Below, one piece after another: positions 26,901-35,408 of a stretch of DNA of 64,000 bases. The translations under genes were made by a program, and so were the position numbers. Below the pieces are notes generated by a model that worked only from the letters and a program-made list of their open reading frames with translations, searched no databases and was not told the origin of the DNA. Source of the DNA: CAVZAB01 sp963773155 (GTDB taxonomy: Bacteria; Pseudomonadota; Alphaproteobacteria; Rhizobiales; Beijerinckiaceae); NCBI GenBank assembly GCA_963773155.1, contig CAVZAB010000006.1, forward strand, positions 1-64,000. The letters run 5' to 3'. The stretch's first letter is position 1. Each line of letters starts with the position of its first letter.

Positions 26901-26916
26901 GCCTGCCGGAGCAGGC
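26901..26916 (-). other. Perfect hairpin in the rpsF 5' leader
   Basis: GCCTGC-TCCG-GCAGGC on the minus strand is a 6-bp GC-rich stem with a 4-base loop, about 135 bases before the rpsF start and inside the predicted leader. S6:S18 complexes are known to bind leader RNAs in several bacteria; whether this is such a site is not shown. Confidence 0.4.
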
Positions 26917-26956
26917 CTTCCGTTCAGCCTCCGGCCGAACTACAGCGAAGCGGCGT

Positions 26957-26984
26957 CTTATAGCCGGTTTTTGCCGGCACGCAA
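26957..26984 (-). promoter_or_regulatory. Probable housekeeping promoter of the rpsF operon
   Basis: On the minus strand, TTGCGT (26984-26979), a 16-base spacer and TATAAG (26962-26957). The spacer is itself a palindrome (GCCGG / CCGGC around AAAAA). The predicted transcript starts near 26950, leaving a leader of about 180 bases before rpsF. Confidence 0.65.
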
Positions 26985-27026
26985 GCAAATCTGCGGCTGG
27001 CCGGCGGCGCGTCTGCCCACAATGGC

Positions 27027-27449
27027 TCAGGCGGATTCGACGAAATGGCCATTATCATAGATCCGCCAAGCGCGCAGGCCCGCTTTGGCGACGACCGTGC
27101 GGCCACTTTTCGCCTTGGCGACGAGGTATTTGAAGACGATCGGCCGGCGCCATGAAAATGGCGTCTCCGGATCGCAAACAGCCCGGTACTCGTCGGAATC
27201 CGGATCCTCCATCAGGATCGTGCCGATCCGGTCGGGCCGCATGGTCGCGGGCAGCTGCCGGTCGATGATCCATTGGCATTCGAAATCGCGGCAAACCGCC
27301 GGCCGGTCCTGATAGATGGCGCAGCCGCCGGTGCGTACGCAATTGGTGCACCAGGCACCGGCCGGCTTTTTGAATTCCTCGATGTCGAGCACCTTGCAGC
27401 ACATAGTGCAGGAGCCGCAGTCTTTCCCGGGAATTGCAAGCATCACCAT
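27027..27449 (-). CDS. YkgJ-family cysteine cluster protein
   Basis: 140 residues from ATG 27449 (27443 is also possible). Eight or so conserved cysteines make a zinc- or iron-binding cluster: CGSCTMCCK near the N-terminus, then WCTNC, GGCAIY, RPAVCRDFECQW. This is the CxxCxxCC pattern of the YkgJ/DUF protein family, of unknown role. The open frame extends upstream to a TTG with no better start signal. It diverges from fabD. Confidence 0.85.
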   Translation of the reverse strand: MVMLAIPGKDCGSCTMCCKVLDIEEFKKPAGAWCTNCVRTGGCAIYQDRPAVCRDFECQWIIDRQLPATMRPDRIGTILMEDPDSDEYRAVCDPETPFSWRRPIVFKYLVAKAKSGRTVVAKAGLRAWRIYDNGHFVESA

Positions 27450-27576
27450 CGCTTGGCGCAAGAATCAAAAGTGGAGGAACGCCCCATAGACCACGAAACG
27501 CGCGGCAAGGCCAGATCCTCGGGACTTGACAGCCAAGAGGGGCAATGCCACTCGCTGCCGGTCTTGCGGGGGTGGC

Positions 27577-28551
27577 ATGGTCTGCGCATTGGTCTTTCCG
27601 GGTCAGGGTTCGCAAAAAGTCGGCATGGGCCTTTCGTTGGCGCAGAATTTTGCGGCAGCTCGGGCGGTTTTCGACGAGATCGATGAGGCGCTCGGCGAGA
27701 CGCTGTCGCGGGTGATGACGAACGGGCCCGAGGCCGAATTGATGCTCACCAGCAACGCCCAACCGGCGCTGCTCGCGGTCAGCCTTGCTGTCGTCCGGGT
27801 ACTGGAAAGCGAGGCCGGGCTGGTCATGGCGCGCGACGTTCATTGCGTCGCGGGTCATTCGCTCGGCGAATATTCGGCGCTGGCCGCGGTCGGTAGTTTC
27901 GACGTTGCGACAGCGGCGCGATTGCTGCGGCTGCGCGGTCTGGCTATGCAATCGGCCGTTCCAGTCGGCGCCGGGGCCATGGCCGCCGTTCTCGGTCTCG
28001 CGCTCGCCGATGTCGAAAGGTTGTGCGCCGATGCCGCCGCAAGGGCCGGCGGCGTCTGCCAGGCAGCCAACGACAATGGCGGCGGCCAGGTCGTAATTTC
28101 GGGCACCGCCGCGACGGTCGCGCTCGCCGGCGAATTCGCCCGCGCGGCCGGGGCCAAACGGGTGCTGCCGCTGCCGGTTTCGGCGCCGTTCCATTGCGCG
28201 TTGATGCAGCCGGCCGCTGAACGGATGCGCGCCGCGCTGGCGCAAACCACGATTGGCACGCCCAGCGTACCGTTGATCGCCAATGTTCTTGCGCGGCCGC
28301 TGCGCGATCCCGAGGCGATCCGCGCCCGCCTCGTTGAACAGGTCACGGCCACCGTACGCTGGCGCGAAAGCGTCGCCTTCATGGCCGGCGAGGGAGTCGA
28401 CCTCTTTCTCGAACTCGGCTCCGGCAAGGTTCTGTGCGGGCTGATCAAGCGCATCATTGCGGATGCCGACTGCCGGGCCGTCGGCAGTGCCGATGACATA
28501 GCCGCCCTGGGCGCTGTTTTTGCTGTCGATGGGAGACCAGCCGATGTTTGA
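27577..28551 (+). CDS. fabD: Malonyl-CoA--ACP transacylase
   Basis: 324 residues from ATG 27577. It loads malonyl from CoA onto the acyl carrier protein for fatty-acid synthesis. The nucleophile Ser95 is in GHSLGEYSA, and FPGQGSQ lies at the N-terminus. The C-terminal LFLELGSGKVLCGLIKR is typical. It is the first gene of fabD-fabG-acpP-fabF and overlaps fabG by eight bases. Confidence 0.95.
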   Translation: MVCALVFPGQGSQKVGMGLSLAQNFAAARAVFDEIDEALGETLSRVMTNGPEAELMLTSNAQPALLAVSLAVVRVLESEAGLVMARDVHCVAGHSLGEYSALAAVGSFDVATAARLLRLRGLAMQSAVPVGAGAMAAVLGLALADVERLCADAAARAGGVCQAANDNGGGQVVISGTAATVALAGEFARAAGAKRVLPLPVSAPFHCALMQPAAERMRAALAQTTIGTPSVPLIANVLARPLRDPEAIRARLVEQVTATVRWRESVAFMAGEGVDLFLELGSGKVLCGLIKRIIADADCRAVGSADDIAALGAVFAVDGRPADV

Positions 28552-29281
28552 CTTGTCGGGGCGCAACGCGCTCGTCACCGGAGCCTCCGGCGGCCTCGGC
28601 GCGGCCATCGCCCGGGCCCTGCACGCGCAAGGCGCCAATCTGGTCCTGTCTGGAACGAGGGTCGACGTTCTGCAAGGGCTCGCCGCCGAATTGAGCGGAC
28701 GGGCCCAGGTGGTCGCCTGCGATCTTGCCGACGACACCGCGGTCGAACGTCTCGTACCGGCGGCAGAGGCGGCCATGGGCGGTCTCGACATTCTCGTCAA
28801 CAATGCCGGCCTGACCCGCGACGGCCTGTTCATGCGGCTGCGCGACGAGGACTGGGACCTTGTTCTCAAGGTCAATCTAACCGCTGCTTTCCGGCTCTCG
28901 CGGGCGGCGCTGCGCGGCATGATGCGCCGCCGGTTCGGTCGGATCATTGGCATAAGTTCGATCGTCGGCGTGACGGGCAATGCCGGCCAGGGCAATTACG
29001 CCGCCTCTAAAGCGGCCATGATCGGCATGTCTAAATCGCTTGCCGCCGAAGTGGCAAGCCGCAACATAACGGTCAATTGCGTGGCACCTGGCTTCATCGC
29101 GACGCCGATGACCGATGCGCTCAATGCCAAGCAGCGCGCCGCCATCCTTGCCTCGATCCCATCCGGCCGGCTCGGCGAGACCGCCGATATTGCGGCGGCC
29201 GTCATCTATCTAGCCAGCGCCGAGGCCGCCTACGTGACCGGCCAGACTTTGCATGTGAACGGCGGAATGGCAATGATATGA
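28544..29281 (+). CDS. fabG: 3-oxoacyl-[ACP] reductase
   Basis: 245 residues from ATG 28544, with GGGAG in the fabD 3' end as the ribosome-binding site. It reduces beta-ketoacyl-ACP with NADPH. The SDR cofactor motif is TGASGGLG (about 12-19), with NNAG, ISSIVG and YAASK as catalytic motifs and a C-terminal GGMAMI typical of FabG. An ORF eight residues longer begins inside fabD and is less likely. Confidence 0.95.
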   Translation: MFDLSGRNALVTGASGGLGAAIARALHAQGANLVLSGTRVDVLQGLAAELSGRAQVVACDLADDTAVERLVPAAEAAMGGLDILVNNAGLTRDGLFMRLRDEDWDLVLKVNLTAAFRLSRAALRGMMRRRFGRIIGISSIVGVTGNAGQGNYAASKAAMIGMSKSLAAEVASRNITVNCVAPGFIATPMTDALNAKQRAAILASIPSGRLGETADIAAAVIYLASAEAAYVTGQTLHVNGGMAMI

Positions 29282-29616
29282 GCGCGTTGGAAAATGCCGG
29301 CCGGAGTTGCGCCGGTATCTGCGGCTCTCGCCAGAACCGGCGAAGTATGTTAGGCGATCGACAGGACATGTTGCCATGCCGTCCGGTTTCTGCCATCAGG
29401 GCGGGGGCATCGAGTTTAGGGCAAGGGGCTGCGGTCTGAGTTTGCGCGCCGGTGCCATTTTCCGGACAGACGCCGCCGGGACATCCGGTGGGGTTGGATT
29501 GTCGCAAGTGCGGGTGAGGGGGACCTGGGCCGGGGCTTGCGAGCTGGCCGGCCGGAATTGACACAGCCCGCAGACGGATTGGGGTCAGGGTCAAGATTAA
29601 GACAAGGACAGGGAAG
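29282..29616. other. Intergenic region upstream of acpP
   Basis: 335 bases. A TTGACA at 29558-29563 resembles a -35 box, but no good -10 lies at the right distance, so the acpP promoter is not resolved. Acyl carrier protein genes commonly have their own strong promoter. Nothing else was recognised. Confidence 0.4.
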
Positions 29617-29856
29617 ATGAGCGATATCGCCGAGCGCGTTAAGAAGATTGTCGTGGAACATCTCGGCGTGGACGCCGACAAGGTTGTCGACGGGGCCAAT
29701 TTCATCGACGATTTGGGGGCAGATTTGCTCGACATTGTCGAGCTCGTCATGGCCTTCGAAGAGGAATTCGGCGTAGAAATTCCCGATGACCAGGCCGAGA
29801 CGATTACCACGGTCGGCGATGCCTGCAAGTTTCTCGAGAAGAACGCCAAGGCTTGA
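29617..29856 (+). CDS. acpP: Acyl carrier protein with the phosphopantetheine Ser replaced by Leu
   Basis: 79 residues, a four-helix acidic carrier that holds growing acyl chains. The attachment motif, GADSLD in the family, reads GADLLD here: codon 37 (29725-29727) is TTG instead of the Ser codon TCG. Without that Ser the protein cannot be phosphopantetheinylated and could not work in fatty-acid synthesis. The rest (DDQAETITTVGDACKFLEKN) is fully conserved, so a single-base sequence error or a recent mutation is likely. It sits in the normal fabG-acpP-fabF position with an AGGGAAG ribosome-binding site just upstream. Confidence 0.93.
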   Translation: MSDIAERVKKIVVEHLGVDADKVVDGANFIDDLGADLLDIVELVMAFEEEFGVEIPDDQAETITTVGDACKFLEKNAKA

Positions 29857-29964
29857 GTCCGAGCCGCTCCCTCACTTAGTGCCATTGCGACAGGTCGGGC
29901 CGGCGCGAGCCGGCCCAGCCGTATTGGCCTTCCGGGTGCGGCGCATGCAGCGCATGGATGGTGA

Positions 29965-31224
29965 ATGAGACGGGTTGTCGTCACGGGGCTGGGAATGGTG
30001 ACGCCGTTGGGCTGTGGCGTGGCGCCGACCTGGGAGCGGCTGCTTGCCGGCGCCAATGGTGCGCGCCGGATCGAGCATTTCGACGTCTCGGATATCGCCT
30101 GCCAGATCGCTTGCATGATCCCGCGCGGCGATGGTAGCAACGCGACCTTCAATCCCGACCATTGGATGGCGCCCAAGGAACAGCGCAAGGTTGACGATTT
30201 CATCCTGTTTGCCATGGCTGCCGCGACCCAGGCGCTGGATGATGCCGGCTGGCATCCGCGCAGCTATGACGAGGAAATCAGTACCGGCGTTTTGATCGGT
30301 TCGGGCATCGGCGGGATCGGCGGCATCGCCGAAGCCGCGCTTAACCTCCAGGAGAAAGGACCGCGTCGCGTTTCACCTTTCTTCATTCCCGGCCGCCTGA
30401 TCAATCTCGCCGGCGGCTACGTGTCGATTGCCCATCGGCTCAAGGGTCCAAACCACGCGGTGGTCACCGCCTGCTCGACCGGCGCCCATGCGATCGGCGA
30501 TGCCGGCCGTCTGATCAGCCTGGGCGACGCCGATGTCATGGTAGCCGGCGGCACCGAATCGCCGGTTTTTCGCCTCTCGCTCGCCGGATTTGCCGCCTGC
30601 CGCGCCTTGTCCACCGCCTTCAACGATCGCCCGCAGATGGCCTCGCGTCCCTATGATCGCGACCGCGACGGCTTCGTGATGGGCGAGGGAGCGGGCTGCG
30701 TCGTACTCGAGGAATACGAACATGCCAAAGCCCGCGGTGCGCGGATCTATGCCGAGCTGATCGGCTATGGCCTGTCCGGCGATGCCTATCACATTACCGC
30801 ACCAGCCGAAGATGGTGACGGCGCCTACCGTTGCATGGCGATGGGCTTGAAACGCGCCGGCCTGAGCCCGGCCGACATCGATTACGTCAATGCGCACGGG
30901 ACGTCGACGCCGCTTGGCGACGAGATCGAACTGGCCGCGGTGCAAAGGCTACTCGGCAATCGTGCCCATCTGACCTCGATGTCCTCGACCAAATCGGCAA
31001 CCGGCCACCTGCTCGGGGCCGCCGGCGCGGTCGAAGCGATCTTCGCCATTCTGGCCATGCGCGACCAGGTCGCGCCACCGACCCTCAATCTCGATAATCC
31101 TTCGGTCGAAACCGAGATCGATTTGGTGCCGCACCAGGCCAGGCGCCGCCGAATCGATGTTGTGCTGTCGAATTCCTTCGGCTTCGGGGGCACCAACGCC
31201 TCCGTGCTGTTTCGCCGGCTGTGA
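29965..31224 (+). CDS. fabF: 3-oxoacyl-[ACP] synthase II
   Basis: 419 residues. It condenses malonyl-ACP with acyl-ACP. The catalytic Cys170 is in VVTACSTGAH, with His in NAHGTSTPLGDE (about 310) and SATGHLLGAAG (about 345), the Cys-His-His triad of FabF. The ending NSFGFGGTNASVLF is typical. It starts 108 bases after acpP and is followed by mltG. Confidence 0.96.
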   Translation: MRRVVVTGLGMVTPLGCGVAPTWERLLAGANGARRIEHFDVSDIACQIACMIPRGDGSNATFNPDHWMAPKEQRKVDDFILFAMAAATQALDDAGWHPRSYDEEISTGVLIGSGIGGIGGIAEAALNLQEKGPRRVSPFFIPGRLINLAGGYVSIAHRLKGPNHAVVTACSTGAHAIGDAGRLISLGDADVMVAGGTESPVFRLSLAGFAACRALSTAFNDRPQMASRPYDRDRDGFVMGEGAGCVVLEEYEHAKARGARIYAELIGYGLSGDAYHITAPAEDGDGAYRCMAMGLKRAGLSPADIDYVNAHGTSTPLGDEIELAAVQRLLGNRAHLTSMSSTKSATGHLLGAAGAVEAIFAILAMRDQVAPPTLNLDNPSVETEIDLVPHQARRRRIDVVLSNSFGFGGTNASVLFRRL

Positions 31225-31311
31225 GCGGGAGCCCTATCTAGATTTCGCCACATTCAGGGTTAGTTTAGGCGCCGACGCTGGCCCGGGAACAGGCGCGATT
31301 CCCAAAGCGTG

Positions 31312-32937
31312 ATGGAGCGGATGGGCGGCACTGCACCGAACGGAGAGGAACCGGAGGCTAAGGACCTGTCGCCACAAGAGGCGACGGGATCGCGAATGTT
31401 TGGCCGGCGCATCCAGCCCAAGAGCCCGAGCGAGGCCCTCCAGCCCGAGGCCGCGCCACCGCCGCCGGCCGCACCGCCGCGCAAGCGGCGCTCCTCGCTG
31501 CTTTCCCTCATCAGCGGCGGCTTGTCGCTGATCCTGGTGCTGGCGCTTGTTTTGGTGCTCGGCGGCTATTTGGCCGAGCGCTACATGCGCCAGCCTGGTC
31601 CCCTGCAGGCCGACAAAGTGGTGACGTTGACGGAAGGAAACGTTTGGCAGACGGTCAGCCAGCTCGAGACCGAGGGTGTCATCGAGAGCCCGGTTCTCCT
31701 CTATCTCGCGCTCCTGCTCGAGAACAAAAGCAGCAAGGTCAAGGCCGGCGAGTATCTGTTCCATCAGAACATATCTTTGCAGGGCGCCATGGACACGTTG
31801 ATCGAAGGGCGTCAGGTGCCGCACAAGATCACCATTCCGGAAGGGCTGACCAGCGAACAAATCGTTCAGCGGCTGCGCGACAACGACATTCTCGTCGGTG
31901 ACATCGTAGATACCCCCAAGGAGGGGTCGCTGATGCCGGATACGTATAATTTCGTTCGCGGCGACAGCCGCGAACGAATTATCCAGCAGATGCAGCGCGC
32001 GCAGCGCAAGATTGTCGACGAAGTCTGGGCCCACCGTTCCCCTGACATTCCCTTCCGTACCCCCTATGAAATGGTGACGCTCGCTTCGATCGTCGAAAAG
32101 GAAACCGGCCGAGCCGACGAACGGACTCGGGTTGCTGGCGTTTTTATCAACCGATTGAGCCGGCGCATGAGGCTGCAATCCGACCCGACCATCGTCTACG
32201 GCCTGGTCGGCGGCAAGGGGACATTGGGTCGCGGCATCCAGCGGGCCGAAATCGACAAACCGACACCATATAACACCTATGTCGTCGAGGGCTTGCCGCC
32301 GGGGCCGATTTGCAATCCGGGCCGAGCGGCGATGGAAGCGGTCGCCAATCCGTCGCGCACCAAGGACCTCTATTTTGTCGCTGACGGCACCGGCGGCCAT
32401 GCCTTTGCCGAGACGCTCGATCAGCACGGCAAGAATGTCTCGCGCTGGCGCCAGATCCAGATCGAAAAGGATGCCAAGGATCGGGTCGGCCCCGATGCCG
32501 ACAAGCTTGCCATACCAACCCCGGGGGTGCCCGGTCCAACGCCGGCAGTGCCCGGGCAGAAATCGGAACTTGCGCCAGGCGACGACAGCGTTTTTGGCGC
32601 GCTGGCGCCGACGGTTGCCACCGGGGCGGCGACGCCGGCCCAAGTTTCCGCCATCGCCGCGATCCGCGCGCTGATTCCGTTCGAACACGGGCGTGCCGAT
32701 GAAGCGCCCGCCGCGACCGCGTTCGGGCCGGCCATCGAACCGCCGGCGAAAGTGGACACCTATCCGGTTTCGCCAAGCCGACTGGCCGACCAGAAGGCGC
32801 GTGCAGCGCAATATGGTCTGCCGTCAGGCAAGCAACGCGGTGGCAAGCGCAAGCCGCTTGAGACCGCCGATCCCGCGCAACTTAGCCCGAGGGATTACGA
32901 CCTCAACGCTGCGAAGACCATTCCACCGCTGCATTGA
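31312..32937 (+). CDS. mltG: Endolytic transglycosylase MltG
   Basis: 541 residues from ATG 31312 (a GTG immediately upstream is in frame). There is a Pro-rich cytoplasmic N-terminus, one transmembrane helix (about residues 65-87), then a LysM-like and a YceG catalytic domain with the active-site Glu in LASIVEKETG. It cuts nascent glycan strands and so sets peptidoglycan chain length. The C-terminal about 180 residues (from about 360) are a Pro/Ala-rich, low-complexity extension beyond the usual 330-400-residue protein. It follows fabF, as in many proteobacteria. Confidence 0.9.
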   Translation: MERMGGTAPNGEEPEAKDLSPQEATGSRMFGRRIQPKSPSEALQPEAAPPPPAAPPRKRRSSLLSLISGGLSLILVLALVLVLGGYLAERYMRQPGPLQADKVVTLTEGNVWQTVSQLETEGVIESPVLLYLALLLENKSSKVKAGEYLFHQNISLQGAMDTLIEGRQVPHKITIPEGLTSEQIVQRLRDNDILVGDIVDTPKEGSLMPDTYNFVRGDSRERIIQQMQRAQRKIVDEVWAHRSPDIPFRTPYEMVTLASIVEKETGRADERTRVAGVFINRLSRRMRLQSDPTIVYGLVGGKGTLGRGIQRAEIDKPTPYNTYVVEGLPPGPICNPGRAAMEAVANPSRTKDLYFVADGTGGHAFAETLDQHGKNVSRWRQIQIEKDAKDRVGPDADKLAIPTPGVPGPTPAVPGQKSELAPGDDSVFGALAPTVATGAATPAQVSAIAAIRALIPFEHGRADEAPAATAFGPAIEPPAKVDTYPVSPSRLADQKARAAQYGLPSGKQRGGKRKPLETADPAQLSPRDYDLNAAKTIPPLH

Positions 32938-32973
32938 GGCGCCGCGGCTGACCGGGCCTATTCCTGCGGCGCC
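32938..32973. terminator. Weak convergent stem-loop between mltG and aqpZ
   Basis: GGCGCCGC (32938-32945) pairs with GCGGCGCC (32966-32973) across a 20-base loop that covers the gap between the converging stop codons. There is no U-run, so it is at best a weak bidirectional terminator. Confidence 0.3.
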
Positions 32974-33662
32974 AGCACGCTCTTGTAAATCAATCCACCG
33001 ATGATGCCGCCGATGATCGGCGCCACCCAGAACAGCCACAATTGCTGCAGCGCCCAGCCGCCGACGAAAATCGCCTGGCTGGTCGAGCGCGCCGGGTTGA
33101 CGGACGTGTTGGTCACCGGGATCGAAATCAAATGGATCAGGGTTAGGGCCAGGCCGATGGCGAGTGCTGCAAACCCGGCCGAGGCGCGCGGTTCGGTGGT
33201 GCCCAGAATGATCAGCAGAAAGACGGCCGTGAGGACAATTTCGATGACAAGACCGGCAAACAAGGAATAGCCACCTGGCGAATGTTCGCCATAGCCGTTC
33301 GCGGCAAACCCGTTGGCAAGTGTGAACCCGTCTTTGCCGGAAGCGACCAGATACAAGACGAAAGCCGCGGCAATGGCGCCGAGGACCTGGGCAACAACAT
33401 AGGGGCCAACTTCACCCCAGGAAAAGCGGCCCGCCGTGGCGAGTCCGGCGGAAACGGCGGGATTGAAATGGCCGCCCGAGATTGGTCCGAAAGCGTAGGC
33501 GCCGGTCAGTACGGTCAACCCGAAGGCCAGGGCTACGCCGCTGAAGCCGATCCCCAACGCCGGAAATGCGGCCGCCAAAACGGCACTGCCGCAACCGCCG
33601 AAGACCAGCCAGAATGTCCCAATCAATTCGGCCGCCAATTTTGTCGCAAGTTTCGTCTGCAA
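32958..33662 (-). CDS. aqpZ: Aquaporin Z-type water channel
   Basis: 234 residues from TTG 33662, chosen because a G-rich ribosome-binding site (GGAGGGCGAGG) precedes it and the protein then begins where AqpZ proteins begin; no ATG is available and the upstream frame has no homology. Six transmembrane helices and the two pore motifs, HFNPAVS and SVNPARS, define an aquaporin. The first NPA is followed by AVS, as in water-selective AqpZ. It is convergent with mltG. Confidence 0.9.
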   Translation of the reverse strand: MQTKLATKLAAELIGTFWLVFGGCGSAVLAAAFPALGIGFSGVALAFGLTVLTGAYAFGPISGGHFNPAVSAGLATAGRFSWGEVGPYVVAQVLGAIAAAFVLYLVASGKDGFTLANGFAANGYGEHSPGGYSLFAGLVIEIVLTAVFLLIILGTTEPRASAGFAALAIGLALTLIHLISIPVTNTSVNPARSTSQAIFVGGWALQQLWLFWVAPIIGGIIGGLIYKSVLAPQE

Positions 33663-33861
33663 GGCCTCGCCCTCCCCAGTCTGCAGTGTCAAATCATCGC
33701 CGTCCAAACTATGCGAGTGATCGCAAACGGAAAAGCAGTATTTGTCCGGTGCGGGCTGCGGCAATGGTGGAGACGACGAGAATCGGCACCCTCGAGAATC
33801 GGCACTTGGCGCGCGGGGGAGGGCGCATTAATGTGGCCGCCGCGCCGCCCTGGAGCCGCTG

Positions 33862-34749
33862 ATGTCCGTTGCCAGCATGACCGGCTTTGCCCGAGCCACC
33901 GGCGCAAGCCGCCAATATCAATGGGCTTGGGAGCTGAAAAGCGTCAATGCCAGGGGACTCGATGTCAGGCTGCGGCTGGCGCCCGGATTCGATGCGATTG
34001 AGCCCGGCGCGCGCGCGCTGATCGGCCAGGCGGTCGGACGCGGCACCTGCTATGCAACCCTCAGTGTAATTCGGGCGGGCGCCGCGCCATCGGTCGTCAT
34101 CAACACCGAAATTCTGAACGGCCTGCTGCGTGCCGTCCGCTCGCTGCCAGTTGATGCCGATATGCGGCCGCTGTCGCTCGATGGTCTTTTGAACCTGCGC
34201 GGGGTGGTCGAGGTCAGCGAGCCCGTGGTCGACGAGGCGGAGCAGACGGCGGCCGAGGCCGGCGTGCTGGCGAGCCTCAGGCAGGCGCTCGAGGCGCTTG
34301 TCGCGATGCGGTGCTCGGAAGGCGAGGCGCTGCGCGCCATCGTCGAAGCTAGGCTGGCTGCCGTGGCGCAATGGACCGAGGCGGCCGAGCGCCATCCGGG
34401 GCGACGGCCAGAGGCGATCAGGGCGCGGCTCGCCGAGACCTTGGCCCAGCTCGTCGGCGCCAATGCCGGGCTCGACTCCCAGCGCCTCCATCAGGAGGCG
34501 GTCCTGCTCGCGGCAAAGGCCGACATTCGCGAAGAATTGGATCGGCTGACCGCCCATGTCGCAGCATCGCGCGACTTGCTGGCCAGGGGTGGACCAATCG
34601 GCCGCCGGCTTGATTTCCTCGCCCAGGAACTGGCTCGCGAAGCCAATACATTGTGCAGCAAGTCGGGCGATGTTGCCTTGACCGCGATCGGTCTCGAGCT
34701 GAAGGCTGAGATCGAACAATTCCGTGAACAGATTCAGAATATAGAGTGA
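33862..34749 (+). CDS. yicC: YicC family endoribonuclease-like protein
   Basis: 295 residues. It begins MSVASMTGFARA, the YicC signature, and ends with the conserved helix KSGDVALTAIGLELKAEIEQFREQIQNIE (about 267-295). YicC/YloC proteins are endoribonucleases or RNA-decay factors and are nearly always next to gmk, as here: the gap to gmk is four bases. Confidence 0.93.
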   Translation: MSVASMTGFARATGASRQYQWAWELKSVNARGLDVRLRLAPGFDAIEPGARALIGQAVGRGTCYATLSVIRAGAAPSVVINTEILNGLLRAVRSLPVDADMRPLSLDGLLNLRGVVEVSEPVVDEAEQTAAEAGVLASLRQALEALVAMRCSEGEALRAIVEARLAAVAQWTEAAERHPGRRPEAIRARLAETLAQLVGANAGLDSQRLHQEAVLLAAKADIREELDRLTAHVAASRDLLARGGPIGRRLDFLAQELAREANTLCSKSGDVALTAIGLELKAEIEQFREQIQNIE

Positions 34750-34753
34750 ACCA

Positions 34754-35408
34754 ATGAATTCCCGCATCCCGACCATTGAGCGGCGCGGTTTGATGGTGAT
34801 TTTGTCCTCGCCATCGGGCGCCGGCAAGACCACATTGACGCGGATGCTGCTGCAGGACAGCAGCGTCGACCTGACCCTGTCGGTCTCGGTGACGACACGC
34901 AAGCGACGCTTATCGGAGGTCGACGGCATCCATTATCATTTCATCGACCTGACGGAATTCGAGCGCCGGCGGAGTGCCGGCGATTTGCTGGAATGGGCCG
35001 AAGTGCACGGCAATTTCTACGGTTCGCCCCGGCGGCCAGTCGAGCGGGTCCTGGCCGAAGGTCGCGACGTCCTATTCGACATCGACTATCAGGGAACCCA
35101 GCAGAATTCGCCGCGCCGCCAAGGACGACGTCGTGACCCTGTTCTTGCTGCCGCCATCCATGCGCGAATTGCGGGCCCGGCTCGAGCGGCGGGCCGAGGA
35201 TTCGCCGGAAACCATTGCCAAGCGGCTCGCCGCGGCCCGCCTCGAGATTGAACGCTGGTCCGCCTACGATTACGTCCTCGTCAATGACGACTTGCAACGC
35301 ATCTACGGCGACGTCCTCGCAATATTGAAGGCCGAGCGGCTCAAGCGTCGGCGGGCCGAGACCGGCATTGCCGGCTTCGTCCGCGGGCTGCTCGACAAGT
35401 CGGCCTAG
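34754..35408 (+). pseudogene. gmk: Guanylate kinase, interrupted by a one-base insertion (probable sequence error)
   Basis: Guanylate kinase phosphorylates GMP to GDP. The N-terminal half has the P-loop SPSGAGKTT (about 19-27) and the GMP-binding DGIHYHF and EWAEVHGNFYG motifs. After DIDYQGTQQ the frame breaks at 35105-35106: removing one A restores QQIRRAAKDDVVTLFLLPPS and a protein of 217 residues, the normal size. gmk is essential, so a base-calling error is more likely than a dead gene. Its stop interlocks with that of the convergent rsmA in one CTAG. Confidence 0.9.

Noticed and set aside
27055..28995. 646-codon open frame on the minus strand
   Set aside because: It runs antisense to fabD/fabG and covers the ykgJ gene in another frame. 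High GC makes long antisense frames common, and it has no domain of its own.
31234..32811. 525-codon minus-strand frame
   Set aside because: Antisense to mltG, composition dominated by Arg, Asp and Gly, no recognisable motif.
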